A stretch of DNA of 40,884 bases, from assembly GCA_021845595.1 (NCBI GenBank), contig JAJZVV010000006.1:148361-189244 (forward strand), given 5' to 3'. The DNA is from Pseudomonadota bacterium (GTDB taxonomy: Bacteria > Pseudomonadota > Alphaproteobacteria > Acetobacterales > Acetobacteraceae). The notes below the pieces were generated by a model that worked only from the letters and a program-made list of their open reading frames with translations, ran no database searches and was not told the origin of the DNA. Below, one piece after another: positions 14,316 to 22,651 of the stretch. Positions within the stretch are counted from its first letter, which is position 1; every line of letters starts with the position of its first letter. The position numbers and the translations under genes were made by a program.

Positions 14316-15691
14316 CACACCTCGGATGAAGCAGCGGTAACCGCGGTGGGCGTGCGCTCCGTGCGCGCCCGACCGGCCGGCATGCGGTGCAGACCGAGCG
14401 CGGCCATGCAGGCGCCGCCGACGAGTGCGGGCGCGGCGACGATGAGGAAGAGGGTGGGAAGGTCGAGCCCCATGGACATCATGATGCCGCCGGCCATGGA
14501 GCCGAGCACCGAGCCGCTGCGTCCGACCCCGTTCGCCCAACTGACGCCGGTCGCGCGGCACTCGGTCGGGTAGAAGCTCGCGGCGAGCGCATTGGCGCCG
14601 ACCTGCGATCCCGACACGCAGATCCCCGCGCCGAAGACCGCGACGGCGATCAGCCACGGCGAGAGCACCAGCGCGCCGATCGCGGCGATGAACACGGCCG
14701 CGAGGGCATAGCTCGCCGCCAGAACCCAGTGCGGATTGGTCCGGTCCATCAGCCAGCCGAGCGCGATGGCGCCCACCGTGCCGCCGACCTGGAACATGCT
14801 GGTGACGATCGATGCCGTCTTCAGCGTCTGTCCGGTGCTCTTCATGAGCAGCGGCAGCCAGCTCGACAGCAGGTAGATGATGAGCAGGCTCGCGAAGAAC
14901 GTCGTCCAGAGCAGCAGCGTGCCGACGACGAGATCGCGCTTGAAGAGGCGGCCGACCGGCAGGCCGGCCGGCTTCGGGTGGCTCAGGACGAACTCCGCGC
15001 CATCGAAGTCGCGTCCCGGCGCGATCGGCTTCAAGGCCGCGACGATCGCGGCGCGGGGGCGGTTCTCGGCGACGAGGAAACGCACCGATTCCGGCATCCT
15101 GAAGATCAGCACCGGCGTCAGCGCGAGCGGAAGCAGGCCGCCGATCACCAGGACCGCGCGCCAGCCGTGGTCCGCGACGATCTGCGCCGACGCCAGCCCG
15201 CCGATGGCCGAGCCCAGCGTGAACCCGCAGAACATCGTGGTCACCAGCAGGAGCCGGTGGTTCTCCGGGCAGAATTCCGATGTCAGCGTCACCGCGTTCG
15301 GCATCGCCCCGCCGAGCCCGAGCCCGGTCAGGAAGCGCAGCGCGATGAGCACGCCGAGCGAGGGCGACCACGACGATACGAGGCTCATCACGCCGAACAC
15401 CGCGACGCAGACCGTCAGGATCGTCTTGCGTCCGAAGCGGTCCGAGAGTGGCCCGAACAGGAACGCGCCCGTCATCAGTCCGAACAGGCCGGCGCCGAAG
15501 AGCGGCGCGAGCTGCGGCGGCGCGAGACCCCACTGGCCGCCGATCGCCGGCGCGATGAACCCGATCGCGGCGGTGTCGAAGCCATCGAGCGCGACGACGA
15601 AAAAACAGAGCAGCGCGACCATGACCTGAAATCGGCTGATCGGCGCGTGATTGATGAGGTCGGAGACGTTGACGCTTGGTTTCGTGGACAT
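14315..15691 (-). CDS. mhbT: MFS aromatic acid:H+ symporter (probable 3-hydroxybenzoate/gentisate uptake)
   Basis: The protein has 458 residues and about 12 hydrophobic helices. The AAHS signature DGFD lies in the first helix (FVVALDGFDTAAIGF), and the MFS loop motif GPLSDRFGRK lies between helices 2 and 3. PcaK, BenK and MhbT belong to this group. It is the last gene of the leftward 3-hydroxybenzoate operon, 33 bp after the hydrolase gene, so the substrate is probably 3-hydroxybenzoate or gentisate. The symbol is by analogy with the Klebsiella mhb cluster. The 3' end directly abuts an insertion-sequence remnant. Confidence 0.85.
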   Translation of the reverse strand: MSTKPSVNVSDLINHAPISRFQVMVALLCFFVVALDGFDTAAIGFIAPAIGGQWGLAPPQLAPLFGAGLFGLMTGAFLFGPLSDRFGRKTILTVCVAVFGVMSLVSSWSPSLGVLIALRFLTGLGLGGAMPNAVTLTSEFCPENHRLLLVTTMFCGFTLGSAIGGLASAQIVADHGWRAVLVIGGLLPLALTPVLIFRMPESVRFLVAENRPRAAIVAALKPIAPGRDFDGAEFVLSHPKPAGLPVGRLFKRDLVVGTLLLWTTFFASLLIIYLLSSWLPLLMKSTGQTLKTASIVTSMFQVGGTVGAIALGWLMDRTNPHWVLAASYALAAVFIAAIGALVLSPWLIAVAVFGAGICVSGSQVGANALAASFYPTECRATGVSWANGVGRSGSVLGSMAGGIMMSMGLDLPTLFLIVAAPALVGGACMAALGLHRMPAGRARTERTPTAVTAASSEV

Positions 15692-15724
15692 GGTTCCCCC
15701 CCGGGCAAACGGATGGTCTGGCGC

Positions 15725-16468
15725 TCAGCTCGCGCCGTGGCGGGCATCGGGCCCGCACGCCGGCGCGATGGTCAGTGCGATCTCGCCGACGCCGTCGATC
15801 CGACCTTCGAGCCGATCGCCGGGCCCGACCGCTCCCACCCCTTCGGGCGTGCCGGTGAAGATCAGATCTCCGGGCGCGAGATGATAGAAGAGCGAGAGAT
15901 CGGCGATGATCTCGGGCACGCTCCAGATCAGCTTGTCGAGATCCGAGCTCTGTCGGGTCGCGCCATTCACCGCGAGCGTGATCGCGCCGCGGGTGAGAAC
16001 CTCTCCCGGCATGGCGATGATGTCCGAGACGACGGAGGACAGCTCGACATCCTTGCCGAGGTCCCACGGCCGGCCCTTGTCGCGCGCGGCGAGCTGGAGG
16101 TCGCGCCGTGTCATGTCGAGGCCGCAGGCATAGCCGAACACGAGCGCGCCCGCCGTCTCCGCCGGCACCGCGAAGCCCGGCGCGCCGATGACGATGACGA
16201 GCTCCATCTCGTGATGGAAGTTGGCCGTCTGTGGCGGATAGGCGACGGTGGCACCGGAGTGCACGAGCGTCTGCGGCGATTTCGTGAAGTAGAAGGGCCG
16301 CTCCACGGACTTGTCGACAGGCCGGCCCATCTCGGCGGCATGGGCGTGATAGTTGCGGCCGACGAAGAAGAGCCGGTTGACCGGGGCGCGCTCGTCGCGG
16401 CCCTTCACCGGCAGCGAAGCGGTCTCGGGCGGCGCCCAGAGATAGGCCGGGCGGAGCAATGGCGTCAT
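15725..16468 (-). CDS. mhbH: Fumarylpyruvate hydrolase (FAH family)
   Basis: The 247-residue single-domain fumarylacetoacetate-hydrolase-fold protein contains FFVGRNYHAHAAEMG, the metal ligands Glu87 and Glu89 in HHEMELV, Asp118 in GLDMTRRDLQ, and FTGTPEGVGAV. The last step of the gentisate route splits fumarylpyruvate into fumarate and pyruvate, with a divalent metal as cofactor. The placement between gentisate dioxygenase and the transporter supports this substrate over other FAH substrates. No maleylpyruvate isomerase is encoded nearby. If none exists elsewhere, this enzyme might hydrolyse maleylpyruvate directly. Confidence 0.88.
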   Translation of the reverse strand: MTPLLRPAYLWAPPETASLPVKGRDERAPVNRLFFVGRNYHAHAAEMGRPVDKSVERPFYFTKSPQTLVHSGATVAYPPQTANFHHEMELVIVIGAPGFAVPAETAGALVFGYACGLDMTRRDLQLAARDKGRPWDLGKDVELSSVVSDIIAMPGEVLTRGAITLAVNGATRQSSDLDKLIWSVPEIIADLSLFYHLAPGDLIFTGTPEGVGAVGPGDRLEGRIDGVGEIALTIAPACGPDARHGAS

Positions 16469-16546
16469 GACTGACCTCAGGGGTGCGGGGGAGAATGGCG
16501 CGCCGCGGCCGGCGCGCGCTGAGCGGAGGCTGTGCCGAGGAACCCG

Positions 16547-17599
16547 TCAGGCGGCGGCCTCGAACTCCTCGAAGAAGCCGAGCCGGCGCTGCATCGGCGC
16601 ATCATCGACCTGGAAGAGGAACGCCGGCCTGGAGGTCGAGCGGTTGGCGATCGTGACGGCCGCGTGGGTCGGCACCGCGAAGGTGTCGTTGACCCCGGCG
16701 TCGATTTCGACGCCGTCGACCAGCGCCTGCGTCTCGCCTTCGACGACGTGCAGCACGGCGGAGGATGACCGGCGGTGCGGCCGCGCGGTCTCGCCCGGCC
16801 GCAGCATGAGCGCGGAAAATCCGAGCACCGGCATGCATTCCTGCCCGGTTTGCGGATTGACATAGGCGAGCTGAACCCGCTCGCCAGGGTCCGTGGCCGC
16901 GGCAAGATCGGTGAGCGCGGCGCGCGTGTCCTTCCACGGAAAGCGCTTCAGCGGATATTTGTCCGGCGCGCGGTCCAGCGACGCGTAGGGAGCGAGACCG
17001 GCACGACGATAGGCCGTCTGCGACGCGTCGCCCTGGTTGCGCACGGACTGCGGCTGGCCTTCGATGCAGTAGGAGGCTTCAAGGAACAGGATGGTCGGCA
17101 GGTCGAGCGCGTCCATCCACACCACCGGCTCCGAGCCTTCGTGCCCGTGCTCGTGCCACAGGCCGGCCGGCGTCAGGATGAGGTCGCCGCGCTCCATCGG
17201 CAGTTTCTCGCCCTGCACCGCGGTGTAGCCGCCATGTCCCTCGACGACGAAGCGCACCGCGCTCGGGCTGTGCTTGTGATTGGGCGCCGTTTCCTGCGGC
17301 AGGATGAGCTGCATGCCGATATAGATCGACGGCGTCGCCTGCATGTTGGCGAGGCCGAGGCCGGGATTGGCGAGCACGAGGACGCGCCGCTCGGCCCGCT
17401 CGATCGGCGTCAGTCGGCCGGCTTCCATCAGGCGCGGGCGGATGTCGGCGTAGCGCCACAGAACGGGCTGCGTCCGCCGGCTCGCCCGCCCGTGCGGCAG
17501 GGCCGCGCGCAGGCTCGGCCACAGCGGCACGAGATTGTGGTCGGTCAGGCCCTGGCGATAATCGATCGGCAGGTCTTCGAGCGTTCCGAGTTGAGACAT
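16547..17599 (-). CDS. mhbD: Gentisate 1,2-dioxygenase
   Basis: This 350-residue bicupin protein matches the family's usual size. The N-terminal cupin carries the iron ligands His108 and His110 (NHKHSPSA, then VRFVVEG) and His149 in [10 protein letters not shown]. The C-terminal cupin ([15 protein letters not shown]) has lost a full ligand set, as in known enzymes. It opens the gentisate ring between C1 and C2 to give maleylpyruvate, using Fe(II) and O2 in the cytoplasm. It is 24 bp downstream of the 3-hydroxybenzoate 6-hydroxylase gene and 78 bp upstream of the hydrolase gene. Confidence 0.93.
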   Translation of the reverse strand: MSQLGTLEDLPIDYRQGLTDHNLVPLWPSLRAALPHGRASRRTQPVLWRYADIRPRLMEAGRLTPIERAERRVLVLANPGLGLANMQATPSIYIGMQLILPQETAPNHKHSPSAVRFVVEGHGGYTAVQGEKLPMERGDLILTPAGLWHEHGHEGSEPVVWMDALDLPTILFLEASYCIEGQPQSVRNQGDASQTAYRRAGLAPYASLDRAPDKYPLKRFPWKDTRAALTDLAAATDPGERVQLAYVNPQTGQECMPVLGFSALMLRPGETARPHRRSSSAVLHVVEGETQALVDGVEIDAGVNDTFAVPTHAAVTIANRSTSRPAFLFQVDDAPMQRRLGFFEEFEAAA

Positions 17600-17623
17600 G
17601 GCGGATCTCCGTTCGATCTCGGT

Positions 17624-18835
17624 TCAGGCTGCGGATTTGAGGTCGGCCTGCGACAGGCCGGTGCCGCCGTAGAGCCACTGCAGGCCGTCGCACCAATCGG
17701 TCTGCGTCTTGGCGCCCATGACCGCGTTGCGCAGCAGCCGCTCGGCGCCTTCCGGGTGGTAGATGTGCTTGCCGATGAGGCGGGAGGAGATGACCACGCG
17801 GTAGGCGCGCACGAGGCGGGCCGCCTGATAGTCGGCGAACGCGGCTGCGAAATCGCCGCCATGCGCTTCGAGCTGGTGGGACAGCATGACGGAGTCCTCC
17901 ATCGCCATGCAGGCGCCCTGCGCGAAATACTGGTGCGTCGGATGCGCCGCGTCGCCGAGCAGAACCACCCGGCCGTCGATCCAGGTCTCGATGGGGTCGC
18001 GATCGCCGAGCACCCAGCGCCGCCAGGTCTTCGGGATTTCGAGCAGCTTGCGCGCGCGCGGCACGACATGACCGAAGCGATCGAGCACTTCCTCGCGCGT
18101 GCCCGCCTCGTTGGCGCCGACATGGGTGACGTCGGTGACGAAGGTCGCCACGAGATTGAAGGTCTTCCAGCCCTGCAGCGGATAATGGACCATATGGCAC
18201 TTCGGCCCCGCCCACAGGGTGGCGGCGTTCCAGCGCAGGTCCTCCGGCATCTCCTCGATCTTCAGCACGGCGCGATAGGCGACGTGCCCGGAGAGCCTGA
18301 GCTCGTCGCCGCCGGTCATCTGCGCGCGGATGCGCGAACGCACGCCGTCGGCGCCGATCACGGCGTCTCCCTCGAACTGCTCGCCGGAGGCCGTGACAAC
18401 CTTGGCGCCGTTCGCGGTGTTCGCGTAGCCGGTCACGACCTGGTTGTTGATGAGCGTGACGTTCGGATGGCTACGGCAGGCATCGAGGAAAACGCTGTGC
18501 AGGTCGGCGCGGTGGATGACCGCGTAGGGGTTCCCGAAGCGCCGGCGGAAGCTGTCTCCGACATCGATATGGGCGACCTCCTCGCCGCTGATCCCGTCCA
18601 TCATCACGAGCTTGTCGATGTAGACGGCCTTGGCGCGGGCCTGTTCGCCGACGCCGAGATAGTCCATGGCATGAAAGGCATTGGGTCCGATCTGGATGCC
18701 CGCGCCGATCTCGCCGAAGGCGGGCGCCTGTTCGAGCACCTCCACTTGATAGCCGCGATTGGCGAGGCCCATGGCGGCAGACACGCCACCGATGCCGCCG
18801 CCGGCGATGACGATTTTGCCCTTTGACTTGCTCAT
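17624..18835 (-). CDS. mhbM: 3-Hydroxybenzoate 6-monooxygenase (FAD-dependent)
   Basis: The 403-residue group A flavoprotein hydroxylase has the GxGxxG FAD site (IVIAGGGIGG, residues 8-17), the DG motif in VIGADGVRSRIR and the second FAD motif LLGDAAHPTHQYFAQGAC, followed by MEDSV. It hydroxylates 3-hydroxybenzoate para to the hydroxyl to give gentisate, using NADH and O2. The direct neighbour gentisate dioxygenase makes this assignment much more likely than salicylate 1-hydroxylase, which has similar motifs. It is the first structural gene after a well-formed promoter with a MarR-type operator. Confidence 0.9.
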   Translation of the reverse strand: MSKSKGKIVIAGGGIGGVSAAMGLANRGYQVEVLEQAPAFGEIGAGIQIGPNAFHAMDYLGVGEQARAKAVYIDKLVMMDGISGEEVAHIDVGDSFRRRFGNPYAVIHRADLHSVFLDACRSHPNVTLINNQVVTGYANTANGAKVVTASGEQFEGDAVIGADGVRSRIRAQMTGGDELRLSGHVAYRAVLKIEEMPEDLRWNAATLWAGPKCHMVHYPLQGWKTFNLVATFVTDVTHVGANEAGTREEVLDRFGHVVPRARKLLEIPKTWRRWVLGDRDPIETWIDGRVVLLGDAAHPTHQYFAQGACMAMEDSVMLSHQLEAHGGDFAAAFADYQAARLVRAYRVVISSRLIGKHIYHPEGAERLLRNAVMGAKTQTDWCDGLQWLYGGTGLSQADLKSAA

Positions 18836-18882
18836 CCCGTCCCCCTTCCCGCGCGGCGACCACCGCCACGCTTGTTCCTATC

Positions 18883-18919
18883 TATGCGCCTACATATGCG
18901 CATAAGTATGCGTTGTCAA
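18883..18919 (-). promoter_or_regulatory. Promoter and repeated operator of the 3-hydroxybenzoate operon
   Basis: On the minus strand TTGACA (18919-18914), a 17-bp spacer and TATGTA (18896-18891) form a good sigma-70 promoter 56 bp before the hydroxylase start. TATGCG occurs three times at exact 12-bp intervals (18883, 18895, 18907 in plus coordinates). The middle one is part of the perfect palindrome TATGCGCATA (18895-18904) in the spacer. Binding of the MarR protein encoded upstream is inferred. Confidence 0.65.
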
Positions 18920-18984
18920 GCCAGCGAAGAGCGCTTTTCGAGGGCCTCGCGCAGGACGGTGGAACGGGGCGGAGCCGGACCGGA

Positions 18985-19482
18985 TCAGGCGGCGGCGACG
19001 CGGGGGGCGCGGTGCGGCGCGCGGCTCAGAAGATTGTTCGCGTCGGCGATCTTGCGCAGGAGCCGCAGCAGTTCCCGACGCTCGTCCGGCTCCAGCGGCG
19101 CCACCGTCCGGTCCTGCGCCCTGGCGACCTCGGCCGCCGCGGACGCGAGGAGGTCCGCGCCCTTCGCCGTGATCCGGATCAGTTTGGCGCGCCGGTCATG
19201 CAACGAGGGGCGCGTGGCGACGAGGCCCCGCTCTTCCAGGTTCTTCACCACCACCGCGACCGTCGTGCGGTCCAGCGCCGTCGCACCGCCGAGGGTCGCC
19301 TTGTCCAGCGGCCCGTGCGACGCGAGCCCCGCCAGCGCGACATATTGCAGGGGCGTGAGATCGAACGCGCGGCATTCGTCGAGAAAAATCGCAACGGCGA
19401 TCTGGTGGCAGCGGCGCAAGAGATGGCCGGGCATGTCCGCGAGCTGGGCGGCGTCGGTGAGCGGCGTCGGGTCATGGCGCAT
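18985..19482 (-). CDS. MarR-family transcriptional regulator of the 3-hydroxybenzoate operon
   Basis: The protein has 165 residues. The winged helix covers about residues 40-110: LTPLQYVALAGLASHGPLDK, the recognition helix near TALDRTTVAVVVKNLEERGL, and the wing motif DRRAKLIRIT. MarR proteins bind short palindromes as dimers and release DNA when an aromatic ligand binds. The gene lies upstream of the 3-hydroxybenzoate genes on the same strand, 149 bp from the hydroxylase. The intervening DNA holds a triple TATGCG operator. The ligand is probably 3-hydroxybenzoate or gentisate (inferred). Confidence 0.9.
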   Translation of the reverse strand: MRHDPTPLTDAAQLADMPGHLLRRCHQIAVAIFLDECRAFDLTPLQYVALAGLASHGPLDKATLGGATALDRTTVAVVVKNLEERGLVATRPSLHDRRAKLIRITAKGADLLASAAAEVARAQDRTVAPLEPDERRELLRLLRKIADANNLLSRAPHRAPRVAAA

Positions 19483-19521
19483 GGCGAAAGCGGCCTCGGA
19501 ACGATTGCGAGCGGCACGCGC

Positions 19522-19574
19522 CTAGAGCACGGTCCGACCTGATGGAATCATCTGGTCGGACGGTCGTGCTCTAG
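19522..19574. repeat. Imperfect palindromic intergenic element
   Basis: CTAGAGCAC and GTGCTCTAG form the outer 9-bp stem. GTCCGACC and GGTCGGAC form the inner 8-bp stem with a small asymmetric bulge, around a 14-nt loop. It starts with the same CTAGAGCA as the neighbouring element at 19587 and is probably a related REP-like repeat. Confidence 0.7.
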
Positions 19575-19586
19575 AAACATATGACT

Positions 19587-19651
19587 CTAGAGCAACTTAT
19601 CTCCGATCGGCCCGAGCCGGAACGGCTCGGGCCGATCGGAGGTTGCTCTAG
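19587..19651. repeat. Long palindromic intergenic element
   Basis: The outer arms CTAGAGCAAC and GTTGCTCTAG (10 bp) enclose a perfect 19-bp stem (19601-19619 with 19623-19641) closed by a GAA loop, with a 4-nt bulge on the left. It shares AGAGCAAC...TCCGATC...GATCGGAGGTTGCTCT with the element at 21236-21296. Confidence 0.85.
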
Positions 19652-20055
19652 TCCGGGGATCCAGGGCGTTGCCGAACGGCTGAGACATGGACCTGTCCGC
19701 CGCGGGTCGCCCGCTCGCCCAGAGAGCCCCACGGGGTGCGCCGCTACCGGGGGGTGGACACGCGCTCAGCCCGACGGGTCGGAAAGAAGGCAGGTCAGCC
19801 GGTCTCGGCCAGCGCCACGGCCGCAGCGATCAGAACCAGCCAAGTCCGCGATGATGCGAGGGCAAGAACCGGAGTGCGATGGCGACCATTGGGTGCCACA
19901 TTGGGCGGGCAGCCAGCGGAGGGACCGCATTCCGGCAGCGCGTCCGGCGGGCGTTGCGCGATCGTCCTGCGCGCACAGGAGGACGCCGGCCGAATGGCGT
20001 GCCCGGGACCGCGGCGCCCCGCAAGCGCTGATCGATCGGCAGGGAGTGTGACCCG
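19652..20055. other. Intergenic region without a supported gene
   Basis: Several short open frames exist but none has a recognisable product or a convincing start. The composition is high-GC and slightly irregular. I see no hairpin comparable to the two repeats just upstream. It may be degraded coding DNA, as the next 1.5 kb contains two other truncated genes. Confidence 0.35.
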
Positions 20056-20838
20056 ATGTCCGCTGGTCCGCGTGGAACCGACGCAGATGACGCCAAGATC
20101 GCCCCGGGGAACGGCGCCGGCGCGGCCTCAGGGGCGATCCAGGCCCGCGTGGATCGTGTCGAGTGGGCGCGTGTCCATACCGATCTCGACGCTCAGGGCT
20201 GGGCACTCGCGCCAAAGCTTCTGACCAGCGCCGAGGCGGATGCGATCGCGGGGCTCTACGACAACGCACATGGCTTCCGCAGCCATATCATCATGGCGAG
20301 GCACGGGTTCGGGCGGGGCGAGTACAAATATTTCAGCTATCCCCTGCCGCCCCTGATCCAAGCGTTGCGGACGGCGGCCTATCCTCATCTGGCCGTGATC
20401 GCGAATCGATGGCACGAGCGCATGGGCAGGATGGACCGCTTTCCGCCGGAGCATGCCGCATTCCTGGAGCGCTGCCACGCGGCGGGCCAGAGTCGTCCGA
20501 CGCCGCTGCTGCTTCGATACGGACCCGGGGACTATAACTGCCTGCACCGTGATCTTTACGGCGAGCATGTCTTCCCGATCCAGATCGCGATCCTGCTGGA
20601 TCAACCTGGCGAGGACTTCGCCGGCGGCGAGTTCGTCATGACGGAGCAGCGTCTGCGCATGCAGAGCCGCGCCATGGTCCTGCCGCTGAACAAGGGCGAC
20701 GCGGCCATTTTCGCGGTCAGCAGCCGGCCCGTGACGGGGTTGCGTGGCGATTATCAGGTGAAGCTCAGCCACGGGGTCAGCAAGCTCTACTCCGGCAGGC
20801 GGCGCACGGTTGGCGTGATCTTTCACGATGCCGCGTGA
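20056..20838 (+). CDS. 2-Oxoglutarate/Fe(II)-dependent oxygenase
   Basis: The protein has 260 residues. The double-stranded beta-helix core shows the iron triad His164 and Asp166 (CLHRDLYGEHVFPIQ) and His239 (KLSHGVSKLYSG), with Arg249/250 placed to bind 2-oxoglutarate. The length and the HRD variant of the HxD motif fit a family of bacterial prolyl-4-hydroxylase-like proteins of unknown function, which are sometimes linked to alkylation-repair genes; that link is not seen here. GGGAG lies 10 bp before the ATG. It stands alone in a repeat-rich area. The substrate is unknown. Confidence 0.83.
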   Translation: MSAGPRGTDADDAKIAPGNGAGAASGAIQARVDRVEWARVHTDLDAQGWALAPKLLTSAEADAIAGLYDNAHGFRSHIIMARHGFGRGEYKYFSYPLPPLIQALRTAAYPHLAVIANRWHERMGRMDRFPPEHAAFLERCHAAGQSRPTPLLLRYGPGDYNCLHRDLYGEHVFPIQIAILLDQPGEDFAGGEFVMTEQRLRMQSRAMVLPLNKGDAAIFAVSSRPVTGLRGDYQVKLSHGVSKLYSGRRRTVGVIFHDAA

Positions 20839-20904
20839 TGGGCGTTCGCGCACGGGAACGCGGGGCGGCGCCCGCGCATGCCGCGCACGGACAATGATCG
20901 AATG

Positions 20905-21235
20905 GTTCCGCTCATGCAGCGCCTCCGCGTGCACACCCATCCAGAGAGTCCGCACGGGCGAGGGACCGGCCGCAGCTTTCAACTCGGGGGATGCCAGCCG
21001 GACGAGACCTGGGTCCTGATCGCCGAGATAGCGCGCGAGACGAGCGATGCCCATGCCGTCCCGCGCCGCGGCACGATGCACCGTGCGGCTGTTGCTCACC
21101 AGCACGACGTCCGCCCGCGGGGCCGCAGCGCGGAGCCACCGCATTTCGGGCGTGTCCAGCAGGTCTGCCTCGGTCAGGATCAGCGTGTGATCCTCTGCCC
21201 CGGCCGCCCAGTCCGGCACGCCCCGGCGCTCGAGA
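20905..21235 (-). pseudogene. 3' fragment of a LysR-family regulator
   Basis: The minus-strand frame reads DHTLILTEADLLDTPEMRWL, VLVSNSRTVHRAAARDGMGI, LARYLGDQDPGLVRL and LWMGVHAEALH. This is the second half of a LysR substrate-binding domain. The DNA-binding half is missing: the sequence starts abruptly at the edge of the palindrome 21236-21296, and the last residues also lose register near 20905. A divergent dioxygenase fragment on the other side of the palindrome suggests that a LysR-enzyme pair was gutted by one deletion. Confidence 0.7.
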
Positions 21236-21296
21236 TTAGAGCAACCTCCGATCTGATTGAGCCGTTCCGGCTCGATCAGATCGGAGGTTGCTCTAA
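21236..21296. repeat. 61-bp near-perfect palindrome at a double gene truncation
   Basis: The arms 21236-21257 and 21275-21296 are perfect 22-bp complements. After one T/G mismatch the stem continues for six more pairs (GAGCCG with CGGCTC) and closes with a TTC loop. It shares its outer AGAGCAACCTCCGATC arm with the element at 19587-19651. It separates two broken genes. Confidence 0.9.
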
Positions 21297-21582
21297 CCAT
21301 GATCTGGCCCGCTTCCGCGGTCGGGCGGTCGAGGCGCCGACGCCGGAGGATGTGGACCAGTTCGCGGATTGGTTCGACACCGCACTGGTCGACGGGCAAA
21401 CGACCGACCTGCTCGGCTACCGTACTCGCGCCCCCCACGCGGCGGAGAACCACCCGACGGAAGAGCATCTGCTGCCGCTCAACGCCGCTCTCGGCGCCGC
21501 CGGCCCAGGCGCGCGGGCCGAGTGCCTGCATCGCGGCGCCACGCACGGCGTGTTGCGCATGGACGCCTACGCCTGCACGTGA
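21297..21582 (+). pseudogene. 3' fragment of a LigB/DODA-type extradiol dioxygenase
   Basis: The plus-strand frame ending at 21582 reads DQFADWFDTALVDG, RTRAPHAAENHPTEEHLLPL, NAALGAAG and HGVLRMDAYA. This is the C-terminal third of class III ring-cleavage dioxygenases of the 4,5-DOPA-dioxygenase type (about 260 residues when complete). The metal-binding N-terminus is absent and the frame begins at the palindrome. It is very probably inactive. Confidence 0.72.
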
Positions 21583-21614
21583 CCCCACCCAGCCCGGCCG
21601 GGATCGTCTTCTCG

Positions 21615-22523
21615 TCACTGACCGAAGGCGATCCCCTCCTTGCGGTACATCTCTTTGATGATGCGCAGCATCAGGCCGATCTCCGGCGACGGGTCGGCTT
21701 TGCGCGTGCTCATGATCACGGGCGAGACCGCGGCCGGCTCGTCCAGGCGGCGATACACCACGTTGTCGCGGCGCAGACGCTCGACAGAAGCCGGAACGAT
21801 GCACACGCCGATCTCCGCCGCGACCAGTCCCAGCGCCGTCTGCAGCTCGCGCACCTCGTGCAGCGATTCGGGTTTCACGTTCCGATCTCGGTAGAGGGCG
21901 AGCACTTGGTCGGCGTAGCTCGGCCGCGGCGCCTTCGGGTAGACCACCAGTGCGTCCCGGGCGAGAGCCGGCAGCGTCAGGTTTTCCACCCGCGAGGACA
22001 GACGATGGTTGAGCGGCAGCGCCACACACAGCGTCTCGTTCCGCAGCAAGGTCCGCTGGATCGCGGCATCGGTGAACGGGATGCGGCCGAACCCGATGTC
22101 GATGCGCCCTTCCTTTAGCGCCGTCACCTGCTCGATCGACGTCAACTCATGCATATGGAGCTCCACCTCCCGGCGCGCCGATCGGTAGCGGCGGATGACC
22201 TCCGGAAGATACCCATAGAGTGTCGAAGCGACGAAGCCGATCCCGAGCCTCGTCCGCTCCGCGCCTCTCAGGCGGACGGTCATAGCTTGGATCTCGTCCA
22301 TCCGCTCGAGCACCTGCGTGGCTTGCTCCAGCAGCAATCGGCCGGCGTTCGTGAGCGAGGGCGGCCGGCTGGTCCGGTCCAGCAGGGCGACGCCGCATTC
22401 CTCCTCCAGCTGCTGGATAGCGCGGCTGAGCGGCGGCTGCGCGATGTGCAGCTTCTCGGCGGCCCGCGTGAAGTTCCGCTCTTTCGCGACGGTCGCGAAG
22501 TACCGGAGCTGGCGCAAATCCAT
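21615..22523 (-). CDS. LysR-type regulator of the ben-cat genes (BenM/CatR-like)
   Basis: The product is 302 residues from the ATG at 22523, placed by GGGAGG and by the canonical N-terminus [20 protein letters not shown]. The HTH motif [20 protein letters not shown] is typical of the CatR/BenM/ClcR group that senses muconate or benzoate. The effector domain (about 90-300) contains [19 protein letters not shown] and DIGFGR, also typical of that group. It is divergent from benA with 128 bp between the starts, the standard layout for an activator controlling a neighbouring catabolic operon. Confidence 0.9.
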   Translation of the reverse strand: MDLRQLRYFATVAKERNFTRAAEKLHIAQPPLSRAIQQLEEECGVALLDRTSRPPSLTNAGRLLLEQATQVLERMDEIQAMTVRLRGAERTRLGIGFVASTLYGYLPEVIRRYRSARREVELHMHELTSIEQVTALKEGRIDIGFGRIPFTDAAIQRTLLRNETLCVALPLNHRLSSRVENLTLPALARDALVVYPKAPRPSYADQVLALYRDRNVKPESLHEVRELQTALGLVAAEIGVCIVPASVERLRRDNVVYRRLDEPAAVSPVIMSTRKADPSPEIGLMLRIIKEMYRKEGIAFGQ

Positions 22524-22651
22524 TGGCGATACCTCCCAGATATGAATTAGAGCCAAACGGTCTTGGAAAGGCAACCCGGAACGGTTCTATCCCTCACGCA
22601 GAACGACGCGCGTGGCCCGGAGCGGGCCCGCCACAAGGGAGGACGCCGAGC
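22524..22651. promoter_or_regulatory. Divergent regulator/benA control region
   Basis: This 128-bp region between two divergent starts should hold both promoters and LysR sites. Visible structure includes the inverted repeat GTTCT-N11-AGAAC (22584-22604) and two AACGGT copies 22 bp apart (about 22558 and 22580). Neither is a textbook BenM site (ATAC-N7-GTAT), so the exact operator is not assigned. Confidence 0.4.

Noticed and set aside
13941-16067. 708-codon open frame on the minus strand, and similar long frames such as 14387-16474 (+), 20128-22029 (-), 35058-36701 (-) and 36568-38559 (-)
   Set aside because: They overlap well-identified genes in other frames, are full of Arg/Ala/Pro runs, and exist because GC-rich DNA has few stop codons. 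Only the short IS110 and LysR pieces inside two of them are meaningful.
22524-22545. BenM-type ATAC-N7-GTAT operator
   Set aside because: The nearest match (ATAC-N7-ATAT) lies on the regulator's own ribosome site and deviates at the right arm.
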